Assembly: GCA_023554445.1 (NCBI GenBank)
Contig: JAMJQQ010000145.1
Span: 1-24,279 of the forward strand
Length of the DNA: 24,279 nucleotides
From: Carthagonibacter metallireducens
GTDB taxonomy: Bacteria > Gemmatimonadota > Gemmatimonadetes > Palauibacterales > Palauibacteraceae
Direction of reading: 5' to 3'
Positions 1 to 8,317 of this stretch are shown here, piece by piece. Below the pieces are notes generated by a model. That model was not told the origin of the DNA and did not search any database. It saw nothing but the letters and a program-made list of their open reading frames with translations. Every line of letters starts with the position of its first letter. The first letter of the stretch is position 1. A program made the position numbers and the translations under genes.

Positions 1-469
1 GAGGACGATCGCCTTCCATTTCCGCCGGCTCCACCAGGATCTCGCGCGCGATCTCCCGGTCCAGTGCGAGCTCCGTCTCCCCGACCCGGATCACACAGGC
101 GGGCTGCTGCTGCACGATCCGGAGCTCGGCCCCGGGCACGACGCCGAATACCGTCAGAGTTCGATGTCGATCGGAGGCCGTCGCGCCGACGCACAGAACC
201 GTCGCTCGCTGGCCCGGTCGGAGCTCCGACGCGGCCCGCACGGTCTCGGGGAGGTGCGTTTCGCTGGCCGCAACGGGCAGAGAACGCTTACGGACGAAGA
301 TCCGCCGGAACAGACCTACGGCGGCGGGTGTCTCGGGGAATTCGTACTTGCAGCTGGGGCAGCGGACGAGCCGACACATGGATCCCAACGGGCATCCGTG
401 AGCGCAAAGCGTGTCCCCGCGGGCGAACTCGAACCCGCACATCGGGCAGGTCAGGTAGTCCCCAGCCAT
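1..469 (-). CDS. feoA: FeoA-domain protein with N-terminal zinc ribbons, 3' end cut off
   Basis: This frame opens with ATG at 469 and stays open to the left edge, so at least 156 residues are present and the C-terminus is missing. The first 40 residues carry seven cysteines in CPMC, LCAHGC, MC and CPSC arrangements, which look like one or two zinc ribbons. From about residue 80 the sequence has the FeoA SH3-like pattern: ELRPGQRATVLCVGA, then an LTVFGVVPGAELRIV strand pair and a terminal strand ending REILVEP. FeoA proteins support FeoB in ferrous iron uptake at the cytoplasmic face of the membrane. The start lies inside the end of feoB (19-nt overlap), so the two are co-transcribed and probably translationally coupled. 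The order is feoB then feoA, the reverse of the common one. The zinc-ribbon fusion is, from memory, known in FeoA relatives of anaerobes; its function is not established. Confidence 0.85.
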   Translation of the reverse strand, partial: MAGDYLTCPMCGFEFARGDTLCAHGCPLGSMCRLVRCPSCKYEFPETPAAVGLFRRIFVRKRSLPVAASETHLPETVRAASELRPGQRATVLCVGATASDRHRTLTVFGVVPGAELRIVQQQPACVIRVGETELALDREIAREILVEPAEMEGDRP

Positions 470-2403
470 ATTCCCAGCTTGTTGACCAGTCCGCCGATCA
501 GAACGGCGAATGGAAAGATGAATGCGACCATGCCGAGCGCCGTCCTGCGACCGTGCTCCTTCGTGATCATCAGGAGCGTCGCGAAACAAGGCATGAACAG
601 GGTGATGGTCACCATCGCCACGAGGATCTGGTGCTGCGAGAGTATCGCGCCGGCGCCGGTCGCCGCGTCCAGCACGTACACGGCGCCGAAATCGCGTCGC
701 ATGAAGCCGACGAGCAAGGCATTAGCCATTTCGGCCGGCAGACCCAGCCAGCCGACCACCAGCGGTTCGGCCGCCTCCGCGATGGCGGTCAGCGCCCCGA
801 ACGAGTCGAGCAGGAACAGCGCGGCGGTTCCCACGAGGAATACGGGAATGACTTCCTTCAGGTACCATTCGATCCGGCTGTAGGTCTTGGTGACCACATT
901 GCCGAGCTGGGGCCGCCGCATGGGTGGTATCTCGAGAATGAACTCCGAGCCCTCGCCAGGGAAGACCCTGGCGGTCAGCCAGCCGACCAGCAGAATCACG
1001 CCGATCATGATCGCGAGCCAGACCAGGGCACCGGTCGGGGACAACGCCGCCGTGAGCGCAAGGAGTACGCCGAGCTGGGCGGAGCAGGGAACGGCGAGGG
1101 CGAGAAGCATGGTCGTCACCACGCGCTCCTTGCGGGACTCGAGCACCCGGGTGGTCATCGTCGCCATCGTGGTGCAACCGAGCCCGAGGATCATCGGCAG
1201 GACCGCCTTGCCGTTCAGCCCCATGACCCGGAATACCCGGTTCAACATCACGGACATCCTGGAGAAGTATCCGGAATCCTCCAGGACGCTGAACACCAGG
1301 AAGAACACCGTTACGATCGGGAGCACGATCGCCAGCGCGTAGCTGAGTCCCATCGTGATCTGACCGAAGGGTCCGACGAGGAAGTCGTGAATCCTGCGCC
1401 GGACCGATTCACCGAAGCTGAGCGCAACGGCGGAATCGATCTCGTAAGCCGGTCGCACGACGAGCTTGGAGCTCTCTCTGAGCACGACTTCGTGGGCGGG
1501 ACTGATCGGCAGCGAAAGAGTGAAAGGAACCGGCTCGGTCTGGTGCTCGTGGGGAAAGGGAAGCACCCGATCGGCCAATGCGATGGATGCCGGTGAGACC
1601 CGCTGCTCGAAGACCCCGACCTCCAGTGCGTCTACGAGGGTGCCGGCGCCGAACAGCCCCACGAGCCAGAACACCGACAGGAGGATCGCGGCCAGCAGCG
1701 CGAGTCCCTTCACCGGGTGCATGGCCCAGAAGCCGAGCTTTACGCCAAGAGGGGCCCGCAGCGGTTCGGAGATCGACCAGGTCTCGGCCAGGATCTCGTT
1801 CACCGCGTCCAGTCGGGTCACGTCGCTGGGCGCCGTGGTTCCGGGTGGCGGTGCGACAGCCGGGATCCGGGCTCGATCCAGCGCGGCCACCAGGTCGTCG
1901 GTGCCGGTATTGGTGGGCGCGACGGTCGAGACCACCGGAATGCCGAGGAGCTCGGACAGCCGATCCACATCGATCTCGCCTCCCCGATTCTCGAGCTCGT
2001 CCCACATGTTGAGCACGAGGATCATCGGCCGTCGAAGCTCGGCGAGCTGGAGGGTGAGGAAGAGGGCGCGCCGGAGGTTCTTCGCGTCCGCCACCTGCAC
2101 GACGGTCGCTCCGGGATGCCCCTCGAGGAGCTCGCGGGTGACGCGAGCCTCGTCGCTGCGCGGCGCCAGGTCGTTGAGACCCGGGGTGTCCACGATCTCC
2201 CGGAAACCGACTTCCTCGCTCGCTCTCGCGCGAACGATCTCCACCGTCGTGCCTGGATAGTTGGACACCGTGACGTAACGACGGGTCAGATTCCGGAACA
2301 GGACGCTCTTGCCCACGTTCGGATTCCCGACGAGAGCCGTGACAGGGATCTCGGATGCACTCGGCTGAGTGAGCGTGGCGGATGCGGAAAGGTCGTGTGT
2401 CAT
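451..2403 (-). CDS. feoB: Ferrous iron transporter FeoB
   Basis: This 650-residue polytopic protein imports Fe(II) across the inner membrane. The N-terminal G domain shows G1 GNPNVGKS (residues 26-33), a YPGTT switch region (49-53), G3 DTPG (72-75) and G4 NMWD (132-135, the FeoB form of NKxD). A linker and two Gate-type membrane regions follow. The first contains GLGCTTMATMTTR followed by LESRKER and CSAQLGV, with the conserved Gate cysteine. The usual Gate version has a proline after the cysteine (GCNVPA-like); here that place reads TTMA, a variant I associate with FeoB of anaerobic lineages. I chose ATG 2403 because the G domain follows after about 20 residues; the frame is open to 2532, but that stretch does not look like FeoB. 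The gene lies behind the aquaporin terminator and probably has its own promoter in 2404-2496, although I see no strong one and no clear Fur box. It overlaps feoA by 19 nt. Confidence 0.95.
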   Translation of the reverse strand: MTHDLSASATLTQPSASEIPVTALVGNPNVGKSVLFRNLTRRYVTVSNYPGTTVEIVRARASEEVGFREIVDTPGLNDLAPRSDEARVTRELLEGHPGATVVQVADAKNLRRALFLTLQLAELRRPMILVLNMWDELENRGGEIDVDRLSELLGIPVVSTVAPTNTGTDDLVAALDRARIPAVAPPPGTTAPSDVTRLDAVNEILAETWSISEPLRAPLGVKLGFWAMHPVKGLALLAAILLSVFWLVGLFGAGTLVDALEVGVFEQRVSPASIALADRVLPFPHEHQTEPVPFTLSLPISPAHEVVLRESSKLVVRPAYEIDSAVALSFGESVRRRIHDFLVGPFGQITMGLSYALAIVLPIVTVFFLVFSVLEDSGYFSRMSVMLNRVFRVMGLNGKAVLPMILGLGCTTMATMTTRVLESRKERVVTTMLLALAVPCSAQLGVLLALTAALSPTGALVWLAIMIGVILLVGWLTARVFPGEGSEFILEIPPMRRPQLGNVVTKTYSRIEWYLKEVIPVFLVGTAALFLLDSFGALTAIAEAAEPLVVGWLGLPAEMANALLVGFMRRDFGAVYVLDAATGAGAILSQHQILVAMVTITLFMPCFATLLMITKEHGRRTALGMVAFIFPFAVLIGGLVNKLGIWLGTT

Positions 2404-2496
2404 CGTTGAGACTGAATCTCGTTCGCGATCACGCTGCAGGCAACTTCTTCCTCGCTTCCGCGTGTTTCGACAGTTTCCTGAAGCCGGATCCGTGAC

Positions 2497-2526
2497 GAAA
2501 GAAAGGCTCCCGCATTTGCCGGAGCC
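2497..2526 (-). terminator. Rho-independent terminator downstream of the aquaporin gene
   Basis: On the minus strand a perfect 6-bp stem GGCTCC/GGAGCC (2526-2521 with 2510-2505) and a 10-nt loop are followed at once by TTTCTTTC. The hairpin begins 27 nt past the aquaporin stop and about 95 nt before the feoB start. It therefore separates the rhomboid-aquaporin transcript from feoBA. Confidence 0.75.
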
Positions 2527-2553
2527 CTTCATCGACCCGAATGTCGCCGGGTG

Positions 2554-3270
2554 TCAGTCCTCTTGCGCCACCTCGGCCTCGCCGGCGATCCACCGGTACG
2601 CGAACCCGGCGAGGGCGGCACCGACGATCGGAGCGACCCAGAACAGCCACAACTGAGACAGGGCCCATCCCCCGACGAAGAGGGCCGGGCCTGTGCTTCG
2701 CGCCGGATTCACCGACAGGTTGGTGACCGGAATGCCGACCAGGTGGATCACCGTGAGCCCGAGCCCGATGGCGATCGGGCCGAGGCCCGCGGGCGCCCTT
2801 CCATCGGTCGCGCCGAGGATGATCATCAAGAATACGAATGTCAGGACGACTTCGGCGACCAGAGCGGCGGTCATCGAGTAACCACCCGGTGAGTGCTCGC
2901 CGAAACCGTTCGCGGCGAAGCCGGAGGCCACGAGATCGAATCCAGCGGCCCCGCTGGCGATCACGGCGAGGATAGCCGCGGCCACGACCGCTCCCACGAG
3001 CTGCGCGATCCAGTACGGCAGGATCTCGGCGGTCGGAAACCGGCCTCCGGTCCACAGCCCGATGCTCACGGCAGGATTCACGTGGCAGCCCGAGATGTGC
3101 CCGATGGCGAACGCCATCGTCATCAACGACAGACCGAACGCCAGGGAAACGCCGAGCCAGCCGATACCCACGCCCGGAACCCCTGCCGCGAGGACTGCAC
3201 TGCCACAGCCGGCGAACACGAGCCAGAACGTGCCCAGCGACTCTGCTGCCATCTTCCGACTCAGTGACAT
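2554..3270 (-). CDS. aqpZ: Aquaporin Z-like water channel
   Basis: The 238-residue six-helix MIP protein is collinear with E. coli AqpZ. It has both NPA boxes (65-67 in CHVNPAVS and 188-190 in SVNPARS) and the typical segments AFAIGHIS and GGWALSQLW. The water-specific selectivity filter is mostly kept: Phe45, His176 and Arg191 match E. coli F43, H174 and R189. The fourth filter position (E. coli T183, in NTSVNPAR) is Leu185 here (NLSVNPAR), which would make the pore mouth more hydrophobic. Water channel activity is established for the family; the effect of the Leu is inference. ATG 3270 is supported by GGAGG five bases upstream. The rhomboid gene ends 46 nt upstream, so the two probably share a transcript that stops at the terminator at 2497-2526. 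Confidence 0.95.
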   Translation of the reverse strand: MSLSRKMAAESLGTFWLVFAGCGSAVLAAGVPGVGIGWLGVSLAFGLSLMTMAFAIGHISGCHVNPAVSIGLWTGGRFPTAEILPYWIAQLVGAVVAAAILAVIASGAAGFDLVASGFAANGFGEHSPGGYSMTAALVAEVVLTFVFLMIILGATDGRAPAGLGPIAIGLGLTVIHLVGIPVTNLSVNPARSTGPALFVGGWALSQLWLFWVAPIVGAALAGFAYRWIAGEAEVAQED

Positions 3271-3316
3271 CCCGGCCTCCAGAAATGGGTCAAAAAAACG
3301 AACTTCGCGTCTTCGG

Positions 3317-3982
3317 TCACGAAGGCTGCTTGCGCCGCGCTCTGAGCCAGGCGGTCAGTCCACCGGCGAGAAAGCCGAACAGGTGGGCCTCCCACGACAC
3401 GCCGACCTGCAGGGGGGAGAGTCCGAACAGAGCCGAGCCCCAGAACAGGAGCACGGTAATGGAGAGGAGAACCGCTCCCGGCTTTCGATCGAACCACCCC
3501 GTGAGCAGTAGATAGCCGAACAACGCGAACACCACGCCGCTCGCGCCGATGTGAATCGAGGGCCGCCCCACGAGCCAGACTCCCGCACCGCCCACGAGGG
3601 TGCCGAGCAGAACGGCGGTCCAGAAATCACGCGGATCGCGCACCAGCACCAGCCCGCCGAACAGCAGGATCCCGATCGTGTTGAGCGCGAGGTGGGTGAA
3701 GCCCAGGTGGAGAAACGGGTGGAGCGGTATGCCCACGAGACCGCCGGCGGTGCGTGGCCGGATTCCGAGTCGGTCCAGAGATCCGGCGAAGACCAGCCAA
3801 TCGACCAGCTCGATCGCCCACAGCACGAGTACCAGGCCACCCAGAATCCCGGCGTACCGCTTCAGGTCCTTTCCAATGGCGGCCAGGCTGTCGCCCCGGT
3901 CGCCGAACGTCGATCGACGCGTTCGATCAGCCTTCGCTGTTTTCGTCTTCGTCCTCGTATCCCTCGTCGCCCGGTTCTCCAT
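3317..3982 (-). CDS. Rhomboid family intramembrane serine protease
   Basis: The predicted product has 221 residues and about six membrane segments starting near residue 45. The catalytic Ser148 lies in GASG (146-149) and the partner His200 in a late helix (WEAHLFGFLAGG). The HLGFTHLALN segment (92-101) provides the conserved HxxxN pattern of loop 1 and helix 2. Rhomboids cleave transmembrane segments of other membrane proteins inside the bilayer; no substrate can be named from context. The start is uncertain. ATG 3982 is the only standard start codon close before the membrane core, but it lies inside the preceding small gene (56-nt overlap). The frame is open further to 4225, but that part is arginine-rich out-of-frame reading of the small gene. 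The protein may begin later at a non-standard codon. Confidence 0.85.
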   Translation of the reverse strand: MENRATRDTRTKTKTAKADRTRRSTFGDRGDSLAAIGKDLKRYAGILGGLVLVLWAIELVDWLVFAGSLDRLGIRPRTAGGLVGIPLHPFLHLGFTHLALNTIGILLFGGLVLVRDPRDFWTAVLLGTLVGGAGVWLVGRPSIHIGASGVVFALFGYLLLTGWFDRKPGAVLLSITVLLFWGSALFGLSPLQVGVSWEAHLFGFLAGGLTAWLRARRKQPS

Positions 3983-4169
3983 CGTCTGCCGTACGCAACC
4001 GCTCGAGGGCTGCCTCGAGATCGGCGACGTCCATGCCTTCCAGGTTCTCGATCCCTGCCGCCGAGGCTTCCTTTCGCAGCCGCTTCTTCTCGGCCTTGGC
4101 TTCCTTCTTCTTGGCCTTTCGGATTTCCTTCTGTCGCTTCTCGTACGTGTAGTTCGATCGTCTCGCCAC
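3927..4169 (-). CDS. Small highly charged protein of unknown function
   Basis: The 80-residue product is very polar. Its N-terminal half is strongly basic and helical (ARRSNYTYEKRQKEIRKAKK, followed by more Lys/Arg/Glu/Ala). Its C-terminal half is acidic (DEGYEDEDENSEG). A coiled-coil or nucleic-acid-associated role is possible but unproven. I recall similar small conserved hypothetical proteins beginning with an RRSNY-F/Y-EKRQKE-type motif in other bacteria, which supports a real gene. The start is GTG 4169 with a strong AGGAGG four bases upstream. The 3' end overlaps the rhomboid start by 56 nt, suggesting coupling. Confidence 0.75.
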   Translation of the reverse strand: MARRSNYTYEKRQKEIRKAKKKEAKAEKKRLRKEASAAGIENLEGMDVADLEAALERLRTADDGEPGDEGYEDEDENSEG

Positions 4170-4264
4170 TCTTCCTCCTGTTTCGGGTCTATCCGGTGCG
4201 GATCCACTCCGCTCGCGGATCTCAAGCGAGGAACCTACGTCAGAGCGGCCGTGCTGCGCACCCG

Positions 4265-4564
4265 TCAGTGAAAATTCTGGTCTCCGGGATCGATGGCACC
4301 CATGGGTGTAATCTCGCCGAACTGGCGTTCGTACTTCTGCAGATTGTCGGCGAGGGCTGCCAGCACGCGCTTGAAGTGACCCGGGCTGACGATGATTCGC
4401 GATACGAGCGCCGAGCCGTTCGGAGCGGTCATCAGCCAGTCGATGATGAACTCCTCGGCCGTATGGGCCACCAGCATATTGTTGCTGTATCTTCCCCGGG
4501 CGAGTTCATCGTTCGCATTGATCGTGATCTGGCGGGACGGCCCCGCCGCCTCTTGATCGGCCAT
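4265..4564 (-). CDS. DUF3467 family protein
   Basis: This 99-residue soluble protein has the DUF3467 pattern: a short beta start, ELARGRYSNNMLVAHTAEEF, DWLMTAPNGSALVSRIIVSP, then GHFKRVLAALADNLQKYERQFG. The family is widespread, about 90-110 residues long, and has no established function. ATG 4564 is backed by GGAGG seven bases upstream. It lies 30 nt downstream of the MATE gene and 95 nt upstream of the small charged protein, so it may be co-transcribed with either. Confidence 0.85.
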   Translation of the reverse strand: MADQEAAGPSRQITINANDELARGRYSNNMLVAHTAEEFIIDWLMTAPNGSALVSRIIVSPGHFKRVLAALADNLQKYERQFGEITPMGAIDPGDQNFH

Positions 4565-4594
4565 TTCGGACCTCCATTCTGTTTGATGGTCGGG

Positions 4595-5932
4595 CTATCG
4601 TCCTCCGGGGTGTTCGGAACGGACAGGATTCCAGTACCTCCACGCCAGCGAGATCGCACGGACCAGCATGAGGGTTACGATTCCCCACCAGACGCCCTGC
4701 AATCCCCAGTCTAACGGTATCACCAGCAGGAGCACGACACTGGCAGCGGCGCCGGAGAGCAGCATCTGGCCCGCCACGAATCGGAATTCTTCCAGACCCA
4801 GGTAGATGCCGTCCCAGACGAAAACCAGGGCATTCAGCGGCTGCATCAGGATGATGAAGGGGAAGATCTCGCCGACCGCGTCCAGGACCTGGGGCTCGTT
4901 CGTGAACAGACGGGGCAGGAACGGCGCCAGCAGCGTGAACAGCAGAGCGAGGACCAATCCCGTGCCCAGACCCCAGAGCAGCAGCCGGTCCGAGGCGGCC
5001 CGCGATGCGCCCGACGCGCCCGTTCCCCGGTACCTGGCCACCATCGCCTGGGCCGCCACGGCGAGCGAATCCACGACCAGGGCGAGCAGCAGCCATAGCT
5101 GCGAGCCCACCTGGTGAGCGGCGACGGCCACGGTGCCCACACGAGTCGCGACGGCCGTCGCCAGAGTCAGCGTTCCGATCAGAGCGAATGTCCGGACCAC
5201 GAGCTCCCCGCCGACCCTGAGGAAGGGGAGCAGGTCACGCACGGCGGGAAGGTGTGGCTCGATGCCGAGCGCTCCGGATCTTCGTCGCAGCAGCAGGTCC
5301 ACGAACCAGAGTGCTCCCACCCACTGCGCGATCAGAGTAGCGAATGCCGCCCCTTCGAGTCCCCAGCCGAATCCGAAAATGAACAGCGGATCCAGAACGA
5401 GGTTGACCAGGTTGAGCCCGAGGGTCACGAGCAGCGGAGTCCGGGTATCGTGATACCCCCGGAACGCCCCGTGCCCGGCGGTCACGAGCAGTACGGCCGG
5501 GCCGGCGAAGGCCCTGATTCGGAGATAGGACAGAGTCGAGGCGCGGAGCTCTCCCTCCGCACCCATCGCCGAAACGATCGGCCCGGCGAGAGCCTGCAGG
5601 GCAAGCACGGCGATGACTCCGGCGAGGATGGCGACCACGAAAGCCTGAACGACTACGCGCCCCGCTGCATCCCGATCGTCGCGGCCGACAGCACGAGCGA
5701 CCAGTGGCGTCGTGCCGTACGCGAGGAAGTTGAACAGCACGAATGCCATCGAGAAGATGGAGGCGTTGATGCCCAGCGCCGCGAGAGGCACCACGCCCAG
5801 GCGTCCGACGAAGATGGTGTCGACAATGGACACGAGGGGGTCTGCGGCAAGGGCGCCCAGCGCGGGCAACGCGAGACCGAGGATCTCGCGATCGAGTCCG
5901 CGACGGGAGGCTTCCGGGGGCAGAGTGTTCAC
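4595..5932 (-). CDS. MATE family efflux transporter (DinF-like)
   Basis: From GTG 5932 the product is 445 residues, the usual MATE length, with about twelve membrane helices. Recognisable segments are ALPALGALAADPLVSIVDT and IFVGRLG in helix 1-2, the NLVLDPLFIFGFGWGLEGAA motif after helix 5, and the second repeat with AAHQVGSQLW. MATE proteins expel organic cations or drugs in exchange for Na+ or H+; DinF-like members are close matches in these motifs. The substrate is unknown. The frame is open upstream to TTG 6070 with another GTG at 6004. I preferred 5932 because helix 1 follows after about 15 residues, but no start here has a strong ribosome-binding site. Confidence 0.9.
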   Translation of the reverse strand: MNTLPPEASRRGLDREILGLALPALGALAADPLVSIVDTIFVGRLGVVPLAALGINASIFSMAFVLFNFLAYGTTPLVARAVGRDDRDAAGRVVVQAFVVAILAGVIAVLALQALAGPIVSAMGAEGELRASTLSYLRIRAFAGPAVLLVTAGHGAFRGYHDTRTPLLVTLGLNLVNLVLDPLFIFGFGWGLEGAAFATLIAQWVGALWFVDLLLRRRSGALGIEPHLPAVRDLLPFLRVGGELVVRTFALIGTLTLATAVATRVGTVAVAAHQVGSQLWLLLALVVDSLAVAAQAMVARYRGTGASGASRAASDRLLLWGLGTGLVLALLFTLLAPFLPRLFTNEPQVLDAVGEIFPFIILMQPLNALVFVWDGIYLGLEEFRFVAGQMLLSGAAASVVLLLVIPLDWGLQGVWWGIVTLMLVRAISLAWRYWNPVRSEHPGGR

Positions 5933-6379
5933 GGCGACGAAGATGGTCGCGACCCGTTCGTGGCGAAATGCCCCCGCGGAGGACAGTTCGCCAGTCTCGG
6001 ACACCTGCCGAGGGGGACGTGCCAGGGAGTCGGCACGCCAGACCGACGTTTCCGGCTCTCTTGCCGACAAGAGCCTCGCATGAGTGACGCTCTATGTAAT
6101 CGTCTGTTGTGCAGATACTTACAGGATTGTTATTCGTCGTCGGTGACTATCGGGACCGGGGAAGTCTCGAGCCCCCGCCGTCCGGCACGCCGGGCGTGGA
6201 TCGCATGTTGCTCTGCTTCCGGGCGACGGCAGGATGCTCCGGGCTGCACGCGGGAGCACTACAACGAGTGAAGAGCCGGCCTGTGCTCCGGAGCGTCCAC
6301 CGTCACCCTTTTCCCCGACGTTGTTCACCGCCTGAGCCGCCCCTTCCAATTCGTCCGCTCGACCCGCAGGTTGCCGGCC
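5933..6379. other. Divergent intergenic region between MATE and metallo-hydrolase genes
   Basis: This region must hold promoters for both divergent genes. If MATE translation begins at TTG 6070, the first part is coding. The interval 6085-6140 is noticeably richer in A/T than its surroundings. I could not find a -35/-10 pair with good agreement on either strand. No RNA gene or convincing small ORF is seen. Confidence 0.5.
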
Positions 6380-7360
6380 ATGAACGAGACAAGATCGAAC
6401 TCAGGCCGACGGCATTCCGCCCGACCGAATCTGCTGCACAGCGGGCCCTGCCTCTGGGCCGGGATGATGATGGCCATCTGGGCGGCCGTGCAGCCACCGA
6501 GTGTGGCAGGCCAGAGTCGGGTGCCGACCATATCCGTTGAGACGCTCGCCGATGATCTCTGGGTCATTCGCGACGGACTCGGGAGCGGCAACGTACTCCT
6601 GTACGACGTCCCCGGGGGCGCGTATCTGGTCGACGCGGGAGCGCCCGAAAGTGCCTCGGCAATCATTGCCACCGTCGACTCGCTGGCCGAGAACCCGGTG
6701 CGGACGGTGATCAGCACTCACTACCACGAGGACCACCTCGGTGCGAACGCCTGGTATGCTGTTCGCGGCGCGCGAATCATGGGACACGAGCTCCTGGCGG
6801 TGGAAGCGCTGCGAGACACCACGATCGCCGAGATGCGCTGGGAGCGCCGCCGCGCCAATCCGACGTCGCTTCCCACGGTGCAGGTGACCGGTCCCTCGAT
6901 GATCAAGTCCGGCCAACCCGACGGGGGGACGATCGCCGCGATCCAGAAGCTGCAGCCAGCTCACTCCAGGACCGATATCGCCGTGCTCATTCCCACGGCC
7001 AATGTGCTGCACGCCGGCGACCTGATCGAGGTCGGTGCCTATCCGTTCATCGACTGGTGGGCGGGTGGCTCTCTCGAGGGAATGATCGAGGAGGTGGGCC
7101 TGATCGTCAGCTGGGCTCAGGGCGATCAACGCATAGTACCGGGACATGGACCGGTGATCGGGGCGAAAGAGCTGGCCGAGTATCAGACGATGCTGGTCAC
7201 GATCCGGGACCGGGCGCGTGCAGCGATTGGACGTGGCGCTTCGGAAGCGGAATTCCTCGACTCCCAACCCACGCGTGAGTTCGATGCCGAACGCGGAGGA
7301 GAGGATGCCGGCCGGCAGTTCGCGTCCCTGGTCTGGTATGGCCTTACGCGAGGGGACTGA
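6380..7360 (+). CDS. Exported metallo-beta-lactamase-fold hydrolase
   Basis: This 326-residue protein has an N-terminal extension with arginines and then a hydrophobic stretch (MMMAIWAAV) ending near SVAGQS, consistent with a signal peptide and periplasmic location. The MBL fold is clear: THYHEDHLGAN gives the HxHxDH zinc motif (His114, His116, Asp118, His119). The other ligands are His195 in PAHSRTD, Asp214 in HAGDLIE and His256 in VPGHGPV, enough for a binuclear site. The VDAGAPES strand precedes the motif as usual. The layout resembles the quinoprotein-relay-type or generic MBL hydrolases; the substrate cannot be told from sequence. ATG 6380 was chosen; ATG 6464 just before the hydrophobic stretch is an alternative. 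The gene converges with the eleven-gene operon, with 15 bp between the stop codons. Confidence 0.85.
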   Translation: MNETRSNSGRRHSARPNLLHSGPCLWAGMMMAIWAAVQPPSVAGQSRVPTISVETLADDLWVIRDGLGSGNVLLYDVPGGAYLVDAGAPESASAIIATVDSLAENPVRTVISTHYHEDHLGANAWYAVRGARIMGHELLAVEALRDTTIAEMRWERRRANPTSLPTVQVTGPSMIKSGQPDGGTIAAIQKLQPAHSRTDIAVLIPTANVLHAGDLIEVGAYPFIDWWAGGSLEGMIEEVGLIVSWAQGDQRIVPGHGPVIGAKELAEYQTMLVTIRDRARAAIGRGASEAEFLDSQPTREFDAERGGEDAGRQFASLVWYGLTRGD

Positions 7361-7375
7361 GTCTCACGGCTCGGC

Positions 7376-8317
7376 TCAGCAGCCCGACTGTCCTGCGAGC
7401 AATGCCCCGAACGCGATCGATGACAGGCGGGCCCCGGCCGACTCGGATCGGGAGGGGATGAGCACCGGCACCCGCGCGCCCACCACGCAATGTGCCGGCT
7501 CGAGACCTGCGACGTATTCCACCGACTTGGCCGACATGTTTGCCGATTCGAGGTCGGGAAACAGCAGAATGTCCGCCTTGCCCGCTATCGGCGAATCGAC
7601 GCCCTTCATGGCTGCTGCCTCGGATGAGAGCGCCAGGTCTACGGCGAGCGGCCCATCCACCTCGCAGCCGCTATCGGCGTGGTCGGAGACCAGTGCAGCC
7701 AGCCTGGCCGCATCTCGCGTCGAGGGAAACGCCTCGGTCACGGTCTCGACCGCCGCGAGCACCGCCACGGCAGGACGGTTCACGCCCAGAGCATGAAAAG
7801 CTTCGACGGCGTTTCTGAGAATGCGCTCCTTCTGCTCGAAGTCCGGTCGTGGAACCACTCCGCCGTCCGTGATTCCTACGATTCGGGATGCCGCGCCCCT
7901 GAGAAAGTCGAACAGGAATACGTCGCTGAGCAGCCGACTGGCCCGGAGCCCCGTTTTCTGGTCGAGCACGGCCCGCATGAGCTCCGCGGTCGGAAGCGCA
8001 CCTTTGAGCAGAATACCCGCCTCTCCGGACCGTATAAGTGACACGCAGGTCGCGGCTGCCGAAGCCGGATCCGGCGATGCGTGAATCTCGAATTCCGCGG
8101 AATCGAATCCCAGCTGCTGGAGCGAGCTCCGAATCTCCGGCTCCGGCCCCACGAGCACCGGATCCGCGAACCCCGTTTCACGAGCGAGTGCCGACGCTTC
8201 AAGGGTTGCCCCTCCTGTCGCCCACGCCACCGCGACCCGGCGGCATGGTGCCGCAGCGGCCGCCTCTCGCAGTTGTGCGAGGGATCTGATCGGCACCGAC
8301 TTCGACTCGCGGATCAC
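7376..8317 (-). CDS. ptb: Phosphate butyryltransferase (phosphate acyltransferase family)
   Basis: Ptb swaps CoA for phosphate on short or branched acyl-CoA, giving the acyl phosphate that butyrate kinase uses. The product has 313 residues, close to the family's usual 300. Visible family segments are VAVAWATGGATLEAS (N-terminal), GILLKGALPTAELMRAVLD, FLFDFLRGAASRIVGITDGGV, and a C-terminal SPIAGKADILLFPDLESANM region. The start GTG 8317 overlaps the iorB stop as GTGA, a classic coupled junction. It is the last gene of the operon and is separated by 15 bp from the convergent MBL gene. Substrate range of the family is broad (butyryl, isobutyryl, isovaleryl and others), so the name does not fix the acyl group here. 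Context suggests the acyl-CoA made by IorAB. Confidence 0.92.
   Translation of the reverse strand: MIRESKSVPIRSLAQLREAAAAAPCRRVAVAWATGGATLEASALARETGFADPVLVGPEPEIRSSLQQLGFDSAEFEIHASPDPASAAATCVSLIRSGEAGILLKGALPTAELMRAVLDQKTGLRASRLLSDVFLFDFLRGAASRIVGITDGGVVPRPDFEQKERILRNAVEAFHALGVNRPAVAVLAAVETVTEAFPSTRDAARLAALVSDHADSGCEVDGPLAVDLALSSEAAAMKGVDSPIAGKADILLFPDLESANMSAKSVEYVAGLEPAHCVVGARVPVLIPSRSESAGARLSSIAFGALLAGQSGC

Noticed and set aside
64..1596. Long open frame on the plus strand opposite feoB and feoA
   Set aside because: It is a by-product of high GC content: very Arg/Gln/His-rich, no family resemblance, and antisense to well-recognised genes.
3983..4225. N-terminal extension of the rhomboid protein
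   Set aside because: The extension is low-complexity Arg/Lys sequence caused by reading the small charged gene out of frame.
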